From contig CABYPW010000004.1 of assembly GCA_902520885.1 (NCBI GenBank), forward strand, positions 1-64,000: a stretch of 64,000 bases of DNA. Direction: 5' to 3'. The stretch is from an uncultured SAR116 cluster alpha proteobacterium. GTDB taxonomy: Bacteria > Pseudomonadota > Alphaproteobacteria > Puniceispirillales > Puniceispirillaceae. Every line of letters begins with the position of its first letter. Position 1 is the stretch's first letter. This document shows, piece by piece, positions 19,831 through 29,026 of this stretch. Both the position numbers and the translations under genes were made by a program. The notes below the pieces were generated by a model. The model saw only the letters and a program-made list of their open reading frames with translations. It made no database searches and was not told the DNA's origin.

Positions 19831-19858
19831 GTGACAATGCCGTTCTTCATGTATTGTC

Positions 19859-19899
19859 AAAAAATGAAAGCCACTTTCCCTTTATATTGAAGGTGGCTT
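19859..19899 (-). terminator. Terminator-like hairpin between potF and potG
   Basis: On the minus strand an 11-bp stem (AAGCCACCTTC with GAAAGTGGCTT, one G-U pair) encloses a 10-base loop and is followed by ATTTTTT. The plus-strand arms are 19868-19878 and 19889-19899. It lies after the binding-protein gene and before the ATPase gene. A partial terminator here would give more binding protein than membrane complex, a common arrangement in ABC operons. Confidence 0.65.
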
Positions 19900-19935
19900 C
19901 CATTACTAATTACTTGTTCTATATTCAGCTAAATT

Positions 19936-21069
19936 CTAATTGCCAGCAGAAAACCTATTCCAAACACGAGTAACAATTCTGTCAGTTTGTGCATCATAGA
20001 CAGGTGTAACAAAGAGCTTTTCCTTAGCTTTTTCGGTAGGATAAATTCCTGGATGGGATAGAATTTCTGGATCAATGTCTGGTCTAGCCGCTTCATTGCC
20101 GCTTGCATACCAAACATAATTCACATTCGCCGCTGCCACGTCAGCACGCATCATATAATCTACAAATTTATAAGCGTTATCAACATTTTTTGCATCAGCA
20201 GGAATTGCCATCACATCAAACCAAAGATTTGTTCCCTCATTTGGAATATAATAATCAATAACATGCCCATTTTCTGCTTCCTCGGCTCTGTAAGCTGCTT
20301 GAAACGCGTCTCCAGACCACATGATTGCTGCACAGATATCCCCATTTGCAATGTCATTTATTGACTGACTTGAATTGATGTATCTTAAATAAGGCCGGAT
20401 AGCAGAAAGTGCATCACCAGCAGCTTCAAAATGGGATTTCTCCATCGATGTCCCAGGGTATCCAAGATATGTCATTACATTAGGCAAAACATCTGTTGGT
20501 GCATCTAAAATGGCAATACCGCAATCCTCCAATTTTGCTGCGTTTGCTGGGTCCAGAATAAGCGACCAGCTATCTGTGGGAGCGTCATCACCAAGTCTCT
20601 CAACAACCATATCCTCATTATAAGCAATTCCGGTTGATCCCCACATATAGACTAAACCTGCTGAATTTGATCCAACCATTCTATCTGCTTGAGCTTGAAT
20701 CTCAGGATCTTGGTTAGAGGCATTTTGAATTCTTGACAAATCCATATCCTGATAGGCCCCTGCTTCTCGACCACGAGCTAGAAAATCTGCTGTGGGTACA
20801 ACAAGATCATACCCTGACGAGCCCGCTAACATCTTGGCTTCCAAAACCTCGTTAGAATCATACATATCATAAGTGACGATTATGCCGGTCTCAGCCTCAA
20901 AATTTGAAATTGTATCCTCTGCAATATAGTCGGACCAATTATAAATTTTTAACTCCCCGCCTGCTTCAGAAACCTGACTAGTTTTTATGTTGGATGAGTC
21001 AAAATTCAAAAATATAACAACAGCTGCTGCTATAACACCTATCAACAAAAAAAGATTGGATCTTTCCAT
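19936..21069 (-). CDS. potF: Polyamine-binding periplasmic protein
   Basis: A 377-residue PotD/PotF-type binding protein (SBP_bac_8 fold). A hydrophobic N-terminus at residues 6-22 acts as signal sequence or anchor. LKIYNWSDYIAEDTI near residue 40, VTYDMYDSNEVLEAKML near 65, YMWGSTGIAYNED near 140 and PNEGTNLWFDVMAIP near 276 match the PotF family, the Trp and Asp residues lining the polyamine site. First gene of the operon; the hairpin that follows suggests differential expression. Confidence 0.92.
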   Translation of the reverse strand: MERSNLFLLIGVIAAAVVIFLNFDSSNIKTSQVSEAGGELKIYNWSDYIAEDTISNFEAETGIIVTYDMYDSNEVLEAKMLAGSSGYDLVVPTADFLARGREAGAYQDMDLSRIQNASNQDPEIQAQADRMVGSNSAGLVYMWGSTGIAYNEDMVVERLGDDAPTDSWSLILDPANAAKLEDCGIAILDAPTDVLPNVMTYLGYPGTSMEKSHFEAAGDALSAIRPYLRYINSSQSINDIANGDICAAIMWSGDAFQAAYRAEEAENGHVIDYYIPNEGTNLWFDVMAIPADAKNVDNAYKFVDYMMRADVAAANVNYVWYASGNEAARPDIDPEILSHPGIYPTEKAKEKLFVTPVYDAQTDRIVTRVWNRFSAGN

Positions 21070-21120
21070 AATTCATCGCTCCTTATTACAGTTGAGAGAT
21101 ACCATTAATGATTTATAAGC

Positions 21121-21147
21121 ATTTTACTGACGCCCAACAAGTAAAAT
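21121..21147 (-). repeat. Hairpin between pyrC and potF
   Basis: ATTTTACT at 21121-21128 and AGTAAAAT at 21140-21147 are perfect inverted copies with an 11-base GC-richer loop. It lies after the pyrC stop and before the potF operon. There is no T-run after it, so it may be a transcript-end or processing structure rather than an intrinsic terminator. Confidence 0.35.
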
Positions 21148-21157
21148 AATTAAAGTG

Positions 21158-22210
21158 CTATTTCACGATCTGCCAGTAAACTTCCATTAATGGATCAAAA
21201 ATCGTAATTTTTCCTTCTTTTGTTTCAAGATTTTCGGGCATTTGAAGGGGTATATCTGTTTTTTTCAAAGTTAACCTCTCTTTATTATATGGCATCCCAT
21301 AAAATTCTGCGCCATGCAGACTTAAGAATGCCTCTAATCTATTCAGCACTCCTAAATTATCAAATAATTGAGCTAAGATCTCTACTGCAAAAGGTGCATT
21401 AAAAACGCCAGCACACCCGCAAACATCAATTTTTGTTTTGTCTATATGAGGGGCACTGTCAGTACCAAGAAAAAATCGGTTATCACCATTGGTCGCTGCT
21501 CTTATCAAAGCCAATCGGTGAGACTCCCTCTTTAACACAGGCAGACAATAATAATGGGGTTTAATACCTCCAGAAAGCATAACGTTTCGGTTTACAACCA
21601 GATGATGAGGGGTGATCGTTGCAGCTAAATTTTTTTCTTCATTAAGAACATAGGAAACTGCTTGCTCAGTTGTAATATGCTCCATTACTATCTTCAAATC
21701 TGGAAAATCATTTCGTAAAGGGACTAAAATTTTTTCAATAAAAACTGCCTCTCGGTCAAATATATCTATCTGCGGATCAGTAACCTCACCATGAATTAAT
21801 AAAGGTATACCCTGCTCCGACATTGCCCCTAGAACTGAATATACACTGTCAATATTTTTAACGCCATTAGATGAATTTGTCGTCGCACCTGCAGGGTACA
21901 ATTTTACAGCTTTAATAATTTTTTTCCTATAGGCTGAGACAACATCCTCTGCTTCTGTTTCTTCAGTTAAATAAAGGGTCAGCAATGGCTCGAAATTTAT
22001 ATCTTTATCTATACAGGCCTTTATTCTATTAGCATATAAACGAGCATCTTCCCCTGTTGTTATAGGAGGGACGAGATTTGGCATTATTATAGCTCTTGAG
22101 GCCCAGCGATAACTTTCAGGCAATACGGCCTTCATTATCTCCTTGTCCCTAACATGTAAATGCCAATCATCAGGTTTTATAATAACAAGCTGGTTTGGGG
22201 ATATTTTCAT
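21158..22210 (-). CDS. pyrC: Dihydroorotase (class II)
   Basis: Zinc amidohydrolase that cyclises carbamoyl aspartate in pyrimidine synthesis. The 350-residue protein has DDWHLHVRD near residue 14 (HxH metal ligands), KAVKLYPAGATTNS near 102 with the carbamylated Lys, LIHGEVTD near 138, MEHITT near 176 and GTDSAPH near 249 with the catalytic Asp. All match the short E. coli-like PyrC class. Same strand as the polyamine operon and pyrE downstream. Confidence 0.94.
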   Translation of the reverse strand: MKISPNQLVIIKPDDWHLHVRDKEIMKAVLPESYRWASRAIIMPNLVPPITTGEDARLYANRIKACIDKDINFEPLLTLYLTEETEAEDVVSAYRKKIIKAVKLYPAGATTNSSNGVKNIDSVYSVLGAMSEQGIPLLIHGEVTDPQIDIFDREAVFIEKILVPLRNDFPDLKIVMEHITTEQAVSYVLNEEKNLAATITPHHLVVNRNVMLSGGIKPHYYCLPVLKRESHRLALIRAATNGDNRFFLGTDSAPHIDKTKIDVCGCAGVFNAPFAVEILAQLFDNLGVLNRLEAFLSLHGAEFYGMPYNKERLTLKKTDIPLQMPENLETKEGKITIFDPLMEVYWQIVK

Positions 22211-22259
22211 GAGACAATCATTGCTTTTTTCTATCTTCTAAAAAAATCCAGAATAACAT

Positions 22260-23483
22260 CTATGTATCAGAACCAATAATCAATTCGCCTACCATGTTCG
22301 CCGTATAACATGCAAGAGTCCATCCTAAATGTCCATGACCGGTGTTGTAGAAAACATTTGGTTCATTGCCTTGCGAGACAAGGGGCATCATATTTGGCCT
22401 CATTGGTCTCAATCCTGCCCAAGGCTGAGCATCTTTGGTCGAAACTTCAGGAAAATTTGATTCCACCCAGTTTTTTAGAGGTTTAATACGAGCGTCTAAA
22501 ATATCCAAATTATGCCCTGCTATTTCTGCAGTACCAGCAACCCTAAATCTATTCTTCCCCAACCTTGAGGTAACTATTTTTGCTTCATCATCAAGTAAAC
22601 TTACATTAGGAGCTTTTTTCTGAGAAATTAAGTCAGGTAACGGGACTGTAATCGAGTAACCTTTAACTGGATAAATATTTACCCTATCCCCAAGCATTTT
22701 TGCAAACTTGTGACTGGCAACACCTGCACAAATAACACACATGTCGAAAGTTTCTATTTGGTCTTGAGAATCCTTACCATTAAATTTTATTTTTACTTCT
22801 GAACCCAATACTTTTATTGATTTTACATCTACACTTTGTTGGAAATTGACACCACGATCCATTGCAACTCTCGCTAAATTAGTTGTAAATTTATGAATAT
22901 CACCTGTAGAGTCTGTTTTGGTATAGTATCCACCTACAAATGTTTTTTCTAAATTAGGCTCTATCGTTAAAATTTCATTCTCTGTTAATCTACGACGCTC
23001 TAAGCCTCCTAATGCTAAAAGTTCATTTACTCTATGAGCATGCTCAAATTCTTTGTGACTTTTATAAATGTGTAAAATACCACAATTTGATTTATCAAAT
23101 TCTATTCCAGCATCATCAACAATTTTCTCCATATATTTGCGAGACTCAATTGCCATCTTAACTGTCTGTATAGTATTTTTTTTATAATTTTTGGTTTGAA
23201 GCAAAAATTCAGCTAACCAACTTACTTTATGCCAATTAGGCCAAAAATTTATTTTGAGTGGAGCATCTTTTTTCAGTAACCACGTTATCGCTTTTAGAAT
23301 GGTCCTAAAGTGATTCCAAACTTCTGCATTGCTAGCTGAAAGTTGTCCCCCATTAGCATAAGAAGTCACAATAGAGGGGTATCTCTGTTTTTCAAAAACA
23401 GTCACTTTATATCCAAGTTCACGCAATACAAATGCTGTGGTTACCCCAGTAACACCAGCTCCAATAACTGCAATTGTTTTCAT
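22260..23483 (-). CDS. dadA: DadA-like FAD-dependent amino-acid dehydrogenase
   Basis: A 407-residue DAO-fold flavoprotein. VIGAGVTGVTTAFVLRELGY at the N-terminus binds FAD, YANGGQLSASNAEVW near residue 42 is a DadA hallmark, and GLRPMRPNMMPLV plus GHGHLGWTLACYTANMVGELI close the C-terminus. DadA oxidises D-amino acids, chiefly D-alanine, passing electrons to quinone; relatives use glycine or sarcosine. The ATG at 23483 has GGAG nine bases upstream and is preferred to a TTG eight codons earlier. A tandem glycine riboswitch lies in its 5' leader, which hints that glycine is a substrate, product or signal. Confidence 0.88.
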   Translation of the reverse strand: MKTIAVIGAGVTGVTTAFVLRELGYKVTVFEKQRYPSIVTSYANGGQLSASNAEVWNHFRTILKAITWLLKKDAPLKINFWPNWHKVSWLAEFLLQTKNYKKNTIQTVKMAIESRKYMEKIVDDAGIEFDKSNCGILHIYKSHKEFEHAHRVNELLALGGLERRRLTENEILTIEPNLEKTFVGGYYTKTDSTGDIHKFTTNLARVAMDRGVNFQQSVDVKSIKVLGSEVKIKFNGKDSQDQIETFDMCVICAGVASHKFAKMLGDRVNIYPVKGYSITVPLPDLISQKKAPNVSLLDDEAKIVTSRLGKNRFRVAGTAEIAGHNLDILDARIKPLKNWVESNFPEVSTKDAQPWAGLRPMRPNMMPLVSQGNEPNVFYNTGHGHLGWTLACYTANMVGELIIGSDT

Positions 23484-23534
23484 TTCTAAAGACTCCAAGA
23501 TGTACAAATGCCATCAATTGACATTCAAAATACA

Positions 23535-23740
23535 CCTCGCCTGTCTCTGTACCTGAGAGTTTCCCATGAGAAAATTTCTTTTCCACACAGTTTCCCCTTC
23601 GGTGGACTTTTTTCAGTCACTTTCCAGACTGTTCACACTGATTGACCCTTTTGCCTGAGAGATTATGAGGCTTGTGCTCCTTCGGCGCTGTATATAAATC
23701 CTAAAAGATTAGGTTTATTAACAGACTCTCCCAATCAGCG
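23535..23740 (-). ncRNA. Tandem glycine riboswitch upstream of dadA-like gene
   Basis: Reading the minus strand, the first aptamer (23740 to 23638) opens with GATTGGGAGAG, has GCGCCGAAGGAGC and the CTCTCAGGCAAAAGG core, and closes P1 with CAATCAG. The second (about 23637 to 23535) has CCACCGAAGGGG and AACTCTCAGGTACAGAGAC. Both core motifs (CCGAAGG and CTCAGG) are the conserved parts of gcvT-type glycine aptamers. The riboswitch ends about 50 bases before the dadA ATG. No terminator with a T-run is visible after it; a weak hairpin (AATGTC/GGCATT) is, so the control mechanism is open. Confidence 0.9.
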
Positions 23741-23841
23741 TTTCGAACGATATCATTTTATCATAGGACTGATTTATATTCAATTACCTTTAATTTTAGA
23801 TGAAAAATATTAAAGTCTATCAATAGAATAAGGGTTTATAC

Positions 23842-23870
23842 TTTACAGGATAAAACTTTGACATTATAAC
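23842..23870 (+). promoter_or_regulatory. Putative sigma70 promoter of hppA
   Basis: TTTACA at 23842-23847, a 17-base spacer and TATAAC at 23865-23870. It would give a leader of about 70 bases; AGAGG lies eight bases before the hppA ATG. With the riboswitch this accounts for most of the 462-base stretch between the dadA and hppA starts. Confidence 0.5.
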
Positions 23871-23945
23871 CTAGCACGCTTGGCCAAACTGCTTTTAGGC
23901 TGTGCATATTTTCTTTAAAATCACTTTATAAGAGGTAATTTAATC

Positions 23946-25952
23946 ATGACCAGCGCGTTTATTCCTGTTGCTCTTGGGGCGTTTGGCTTATTAGTCGCTT
24001 TTTTCGTTTATCAGTGGATCAAAAAATCACCCGTTGGCAGTGGGCCAGAGAAAGATATAGCTGATGAAATACACCTTGGCGCCATGGTATTTATGGCGAG
24101 CGAGTATAAGCGACTTGCAGTCTTTTGTTTAATTTGTATTATTGCACTATATGCTAGTTTGGGGGAAGGTACCGCTATAGCATTTGCGCTGGGAGCACTG
24201 TGTTCTGGTACGGCTGGTTACATTGGCATGTACACTGCTACAAAAGCAAATGTTAGAACTGCTGTTGCCGCTAAAACTAAAGGAGCTTCTGAAGCATTAA
24301 ATGTTGCATTTTTTGGAGGCTCAATTATGGGTCTCACCGTAGCCTCCATGGGTTTGTTAGGAATTGGCGTGCTATACGGATTTATGGGAGGTAGCTTACA
24401 CGGCATTGAATCTATTGAAGGTTTCGCAATGGGAGGTTCTTCTGTAGCTCTATTTAGTCGTGTTGGTGGAGGTATATTCACTAAATCAGCAGATGTTGGA
24501 GCAGACCTGGTGGGCAAAGTTGAGGCCGGAATTCCAGAGGATGACCCTCGTAATCCAGCCGTCATCGCTGATAACGTTGGTGACAACGTTGGTGATGTAG
24601 CAGGCATGGGGTCTGATATCTTTGAATCATACTGTGGTGCTATGATTGCATCTATGGCCCTAGCTGCATCAATGTCCATGGCTTCTTTAGAGGGTTTAGG
24701 GGGGGACAGAGCAGTATTGCAATTTATGCCTCTCGCTCTTGCATCCACTGGTCTTGTATGTTCACTGCTTGGTATTTTGTCAGTTCGTTTGTTCTCAAAC
24801 AAAAGTGCTGATGTCGCCTTACGATTTGGTACTATTGGCTCAGCAGTAGTTTTTATTGTTGCAGCTTATTTTGTTATAACCAGCATGGGCGCATCCGTTG
24901 GCGTCTGGAATGCCGTGCTCGTCGGCGCAATTGGTGGTATTATCGTTGGATTAGTGACTGAATATTACACCGGGGGAGCACCTGTAAGAAAAATTGCTAA
25001 AGACGGTGAAACAGGCCCTGCAACCGTTATGATTTCAGGACTAGCGATAGGAATGCAATCTGTGGCAATTCCTGTTCTTACGATCGCAGCAATTATATTC
25101 TTCGCAAATCTTTCAGCTGGACTTTATGGTGTTGGAATGGCTGCTGTCGGAATGTTAGCCACTGTTGGAATAACCATGGCAATTGATGCCTATGGTCCTG
25201 TAGCAGACAATGCTGGTGGGATCGCCGAGATGGCTGAGATGGGCTCAGAAACACGAGAGATAACTGACTCACTTGATGAGGTTGGTAATAGCACTGCTGC
25301 TATCGGAAAAGGGTTTGCAATTAGTGCTGCTGCTCTAGCTGCACTAGCTTTGATAAGTGCTTACATTGTGAAAGTTAGTAACGGAGACCCCGATTTTGTT
25401 CTCGCAATTAATGACCCCATAGTTCTAGTTGGTATGTTTATAGGAGGTATTTTCCCTTTTATCGTTAGCTCTATAACAATGACTGCTGTTGGTGACGCTG
25501 CCTTCGAAATGATTATTGAAGTTCGTCGTCAGTTCAAGGAAATTCCTGGCCTTATGGAAGGAAAAGCAAAACCAGATACAGCAAGATGTGTTGATATCGC
25601 TACACGTGCTGCGTTACGTCGAATGATTCTCCCAGGTTCACTTGCTGTGCTCGCACCGGTTGTTATTGGTTTTGGCCTTGGTCCAAAAGCTCTCGGTGGC
25701 ACATTAGGAGGAGCATTGATATGTTGTGTAATGATGGCACTTATGATGGCAAATGCTGGTGGAGCATGGGATAATGCAAAAAAACACGTAGAGAAGGGAA
25801 ATTTTGGCGGTAAAGGCTCTGATGTGCATAAGGCAGCCGTAGTTGGAGATACTGTTGGAGACCCACTTAAAGATACCTCTGGTCCTTCTATGAACATTTT
25901 AATCAATGTTATGGCCATTGTTAGTTTGGTAATTTCTCCACTTCTTATTTAA
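23946..25952 (+). CDS. hppA: Membrane-bound pyrophosphatase (ion-pumping)
   Basis: Couples PPi hydrolysis to proton (or sodium) pumping across the inner membrane. The 668-residue protein has about 16 helices, [20 protein letters not shown] near residue 175 (in part), [19 protein letters not shown] near 198, and the C-terminal [15 protein letters not shown]. The loop [10 protein letters not shown] near residue 450 has Ala and Gly where K+-independent enzymes have Lys and Thr, so it should be the K+-dependent type. H+ versus Na+ selectivity cannot be settled by eye. Monocistronic with its own promoter and terminator. Confidence 0.95.
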   Translation: MTSAFIPVALGAFGLLVAFFVYQWIKKSPVGSGPEKDIADEIHLGAMVFMASEYKRLAVFCLICIIALYASLGEGTAIAFALGALCSGTAGYIGMYTATKANVRTAVAAKTKGASEALNVAFFGGSIMGLTVASMGLLGIGVLYGFMGGSLHGIESIEGFAMGGSSVALFSRVGGGIFTKSADVGADLVGKVEAGIPEDDPRNPAVIADNVGDNVGDVAGMGSDIFESYCGAMIASMALAASMSMASLEGLGGDRAVLQFMPLALASTGLVCSLLGILSVRLFSNKSADVALRFGTIGSAVVFIVAAYFVITSMGASVGVWNAVLVGAIGGIIVGLVTEYYTGGAPVRKIAKDGETGPATVMISGLAIGMQSVAIPVLTIAAIIFFANLSAGLYGVGMAAVGMLATVGITMAIDAYGPVADNAGGIAEMAEMGSETREITDSLDEVGNSTAAIGKGFAISAAALAALALISAYIVKVSNGDPDFVLAINDPIVLVGMFIGGIFPFIVSSITMTAVGDAAFEMIIEVRRQFKEIPGLMEGKAKPDTARCVDIATRAALRRMILPGSLAVLAPVVIGFGLGPKALGGTLGGALICCVMMALMMANAGGAWDNAKKHVEKGNFGGKGSDVHKAAVVGDTVGDPLKDTSGPSMNILINVMAIVSLVISPLLI

Positions 25953-25989
25953 TGAATATGTTGCATTTCTAAAATACTTTATTATTTTC

Positions 25990-26021
25990 AAAAAAGGTCG
26001 GCTTACAGTCGGCCTTTTTTT
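25990..26021 (+). terminator. Intrinsic terminator of hppA
   Basis: AAAAAGGTCGGC, loop TTACA, then GTCGGCCTTTTTT: a 13-bp stem with two G-U pairs ending in a T-run, 38 bases after the hppA stop. The following monooxygenase gene starts 24 bases later and so probably has its own promoter or depends on read-through. Confidence 0.85.
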
Positions 26022-26044
26022 AACTTCTGCATAAAATAAAAAAG

Positions 26045-27160
26045 ATGAGCGAAGAAATTATAATTATTGGTAATAGTTTTAGTGGTCTTGGAGCGGCCAT
26101 TGCCTTCGCGAAATATGGACATAAAATCAGAGTCATAGCACCTAATAACAAGCCACAACTTTTTGGTGGATTACAAATTGCACCAAACGGATTAGCTGCC
26201 TTATCTAGTTTAGGTTTAAAAGGTGAAATTTTAGATAAGGCAACTAGGCTTTTAGCGGTAGACATAAAATCTTTAGATTTGGCATCGACCCTTGCAAAAA
26301 TATCGCTATCAGAAAACAAAACTACATACGTATCAATTGCACGCCAGGACCTTCATCAAACCTTATTAAAAATATGTTTAAAAAACCCCCTTATCAAATT
26401 TATTGATGCTAAAGTATTATCCATTACCCAAAAACTTAATTATACAACTTTAATTCTCGATAACTCCGATGTAATCACAGCCCCCCTCATAGTGGGTGCG
26501 GATGGCTGGGAAGGTAAAACAAGACAATTTGTAAATCCAACAGCCAGCCAAGTAAATTCTGGATATGCTATTTATAGAGGTATATTTCCTTCAAAAGACA
26601 TCCCACCAGGTTTTTCTTTTCCAAATGTACAGTTATGGCTTGGCAATTCATGCCATTTAGTGTCCTACCCAATCCGAAATGGCCAAGATGTAAATTTTGT
26701 ATTTTCATTTTCTGAGAGCGCTTTTTCTAAAAACTCCATCCAATCTATTTTATCCTATCATCCAATTTTATCACTGCTTGAGAAAAGAATGAACGACTGG
26801 AAAATAATATCTGTAAAAAATAGTGAACCCTTATTCAACTGGCGAAGAGGTTCAGTAACATTAATAGGTGACGCAGCCCATCCTATGCCACCTCATTTAG
26901 CTCAAGGTGCTGGTCAATCATTTATGGATATTGCATGTATTGAGACTGTTTTAGCAAAGGGTTTTTGTGTTTCTGATACGTTAAATGAAATGATAAAAAT
27001 ACGTATGCCAGAAGCTCATTCTGTTGCTAGAAAAAGTCAAATATCTGGAGATATTTTTCGCACTAACGGACCTATTGCAAGCTTAAGAAACCAGATAATT
27101 GGATTAGCTGGGGAAAAAATTATAAATGAGTTTCTAAATGATTTATGGCTATTAGCCTAA
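26045..27160 (+). CDS. FAD-dependent monooxygenase (UbiH/salicylate hydroxylase-like)
   Basis: A 371-residue class A flavin monooxygenase. The N-terminal Rossmann motif reads IIIGNSFSGLGAA: the first and last Gly of GxGxxG remain while the middle one is Ser. VGADGWEGKTR near residue 149 is the DG motif and TLIGDAAHPMPPHLAQGAGQSFMD near 279 (in part) is the GD motif that binds FAD ribityl and contacts the active site. Such enzymes hydroxylate aromatic rings; the substrate is unknown. It follows the hppA terminator and precedes a glutathione peroxidase gene after 124 bases. Confidence 0.85.
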   Translation: MSEEIIIIGNSFSGLGAAIAFAKYGHKIRVIAPNNKPQLFGGLQIAPNGLAALSSLGLKGEILDKATRLLAVDIKSLDLASTLAKISLSENKTTYVSIARQDLHQTLLKICLKNPLIKFIDAKVLSITQKLNYTTLILDNSDVITAPLIVGADGWEGKTRQFVNPTASQVNSGYAIYRGIFPSKDIPPGFSFPNVQLWLGNSCHLVSYPIRNGQDVNFVFSFSESAFSKNSIQSILSYHPILSLLEKRMNDWKIISVKNSEPLFNWRRGSVTLIGDAAHPMPPHLAQGAGQSFMDIACIETVLAKGFCVSDTLNEMIKIRMPEAHSVARKSQISGDIFRTNGPIASLRNQIIGLAGEKIINEFLNDLWLLA

Positions 27161-27284
27161 AATATATCTATTTTTTAATATTTTTTAATTTTATCTCTAA
27201 TACTTTCCGAGCCATTACTTGTTTTTGAGACAAATTACACCATGTCTTTAATTCAAATAATAAAAGCAATATTGAAGGTTATTT

Positions 27285-27851
27285 ATGAATATTAAGCATT
27301 TAAACTGGTTTCTTCTTATAATAACCATCATAAACTTAGGTATTCCATCTATGGCAAATGCTAAATCTGCATATGATTTTAATTTTGACTCAATTGAAGG
27401 AGGTATTATACCTCTGTCTGATTTTACGGGTAATGTAATACTTGTTGTTAATACTGCCTCTGAATGCGGGTTTACTAACCAATATGAAGGATTGCAATCA
27501 CTGTGGGATGAATTTAAATCAGATGGATTAGTGGTAATAGGCGTTCCCAGCAACGATTTTGGGGGACAAGAACCAGGTACAAATGTTCAGATTAAAAACT
27601 TTTGCGAGGTGAATTTTAACATAAACTTTCCAATGACTGCAAAAACCGTAGTTAAAGGAAACGGGGCACATCCTTTCTACAAATGGGTTAATGACGAACT
27701 TGGTTGGAGGTCTCGTCCCAAATGGAATTTTCATAAATATCTTATCGGTAGAGATGGTTCTTTACAGGGTTCATTTTCATCCATGGTCAGCACAGAGTCA
27801 TCGAACCTCCGAAATAAAATTACCCAATTACTAAAAAAAAATAAAATCTAA
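27285..27851 (+). CDS. Exported glutathione peroxidase family protein
   Basis: A 188-residue thioredoxin-fold peroxidase that reduces hydroperoxides. The first 26 residues form a signal peptide ending at ANA, so it should work in the periplasm, unlike the usual cytosolic BtuE/GpxA. The catalytic Cys sits in NTASECGFTNQYEGLQ near residue 65, the Gln in PSNDFGGQEPG near 99 and the Trp in KWNFHKYLIG near 150. A second Cys at FCEVNF near 111 suggests a thioredoxin-dependent two-Cys mechanism. Confidence 0.9.
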   Translation: MNIKHLNWFLLIITIINLGIPSMANAKSAYDFNFDSIEGGIIPLSDFTGNVILVVNTASECGFTNQYEGLQSLWDEFKSDGLVVIGVPSNDFGGQEPGTNVQIKNFCEVNFNINFPMTAKTVVKGNGAHPFYKWVNDELGWRSRPKWNFHKYLIGRDGSLQGSFSSMVSTESSNLRNKITQLLKKNKI

Positions 27852-27868
27852 CAACTGCTAAATTTTTT

Positions 27869-29026
27869 TTAACGAGCTTCCAAAAGTACCCCACCTCTGT
27901 CGGGTAGGGCAGTCCTTCCTGCTATCTTTGCTATAGGTTGACCCTTCCAAATATATTTTTGAAGCATCATAGAGAAAACAATACCACTAGTTCCTGCATA
28001 TATTGGAACCTTAACACGATAAGCTTCTGGTCCATCTAATAAAAGTATGTTTGCAATTAATTCTCCTTCTGCTACATTTTGACCAAGCTGTACTTCATAA
28101 CAAACCAATCCAGTTACCTCTGATTTGATAATCTGAGTAGCATTAAATGGCAAAGCTGGCGGCATGGGAGAACATGTATTATCAGTTTTTGAATTAACAA
28201 ACCCACGCGAACTAAAAAATCCCATTAAATTTTCTGCATCTTTTCTATTTAAAGATATTTCAACATCAACTAATCCTCGATATTCCAGCGTTGCGGATAG
28301 TACTGGCTTTGGAATGGGTTTATCTGGACAACGCCTTTGCATATCTATCCATAACCTTGGCCAAATTTCATCGAAAGAACCCCCACCTGAATTTTCAGCC
28401 GTTAAAGTTACATAGGAACCCATCCAGTCAGCTAGGTCTTGGTATTCAGGCATTAATTGCGGAACGATATAAATATGGTTTAATGCTTGAACGTCGCAAT
28501 GCAAATCCAAAACTACATCGCAACCCATTGCTATTTTTATTATTTCAAGCCGGAGTCTTTCTAAAGCGGTTATCGGTTTCTGGTTTGATATCCATTTTTC
28601 TACGGCTGATAAAACTTTATTTTTGTTTTCTTCAACATCTTGCGTTAAATTTTTAATTATTTCTCCATCTTCACTAATAATGCATTCTGCAAGGTCTGGC
28701 CAATTACGATTAAAATTTATTCCAGTGGAAAAATCGAACCTACCACTATGATGGTGATTATAAATCTGTGCCATTCCAATTGGATTTACCATGGGAAAAA
28801 CGAAAAATTCAGCATTAAGTTTCCCCAACTTATCTGCCGTCTCCAACATCTCTAATAAATAGTGCAAAATGAGCGTTCCTGGCTGCTCATCTGCATGCAG
28901 GCCTGCCTGTAAAAATATTTTAGGAAAATTACTTTTCCCATCCGGGGCAAAATGATAATAAGATAAATTATAAAAAGAGCCTGCGGTATCAGCTTGTAAT
29001 TGAATCTTTAGATGTTCAATGCTTAT
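27869..29026 (-). CDS. AstE/aspartoacylase-like zinc deacylase with non-standard start codon
   Basis: Succinylglutamate desuccinylase/aspartoacylase (M14-like) family; members remove acyl groups from amino acids. The zinc motif HADEQPG (HxxE) is encoded at about 28909-28889, well upstream of the first usable TTG (28867), so the true start must be earlier. Reading back in frame gives IEHLKIQLQADTAG and then only ATA (29026) or ATT (29020) before an in-frame TAG; AGGAGG stands five bases before the ATA. NFNRNWPDL near residue 104 and LDLHCD near 180 supply the substrate Arg and a zinc His. Last gene of the amino-acid ABC operon; probably deacylates what is imported (inference). Confidence 0.8.
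   Translation of the reverse strand: MSIEHLKIQLQADTAGSFYNLSYYHFAPDGKSNFPKIFLQAGLHADEQPGTLILHYLLEMLETADKLGKLNAEFFVFPMVNPIGMAQIYNHHHSGRFDFSTGINFNRNWPDLAECIISEDGEIIKNLTQDVEENKNKVLSAVEKWISNQKPITALERLRLEIIKIAMGCDVVLDLHCDVQALNHIYIVPQLMPEYQDLADWMGSYVTLTAENSGGGSFDEIWPRLWIDMQRRCPDKPIPKPVLSATLEYRGLVDVEISLNRKDAENLMGFFSSRGFVNSKTDNTCSPMPPALPFNATQIIKSEVTGLVCYEVQLGQNVAEGELIANILLLDGPEAYRVKVPIYAGTSGIVFSMMLQKYIWKGQPIAKIAGRTALPDRGGVLLEAR

Noticed and set aside
24218-24802. 194-codon minus-strand open frame inside hppA
   Set aside because: It is the antisense shadow of the pyrophosphatase; composition is Pro/Ala/Thr-rich with no family motif and no ribosome site.
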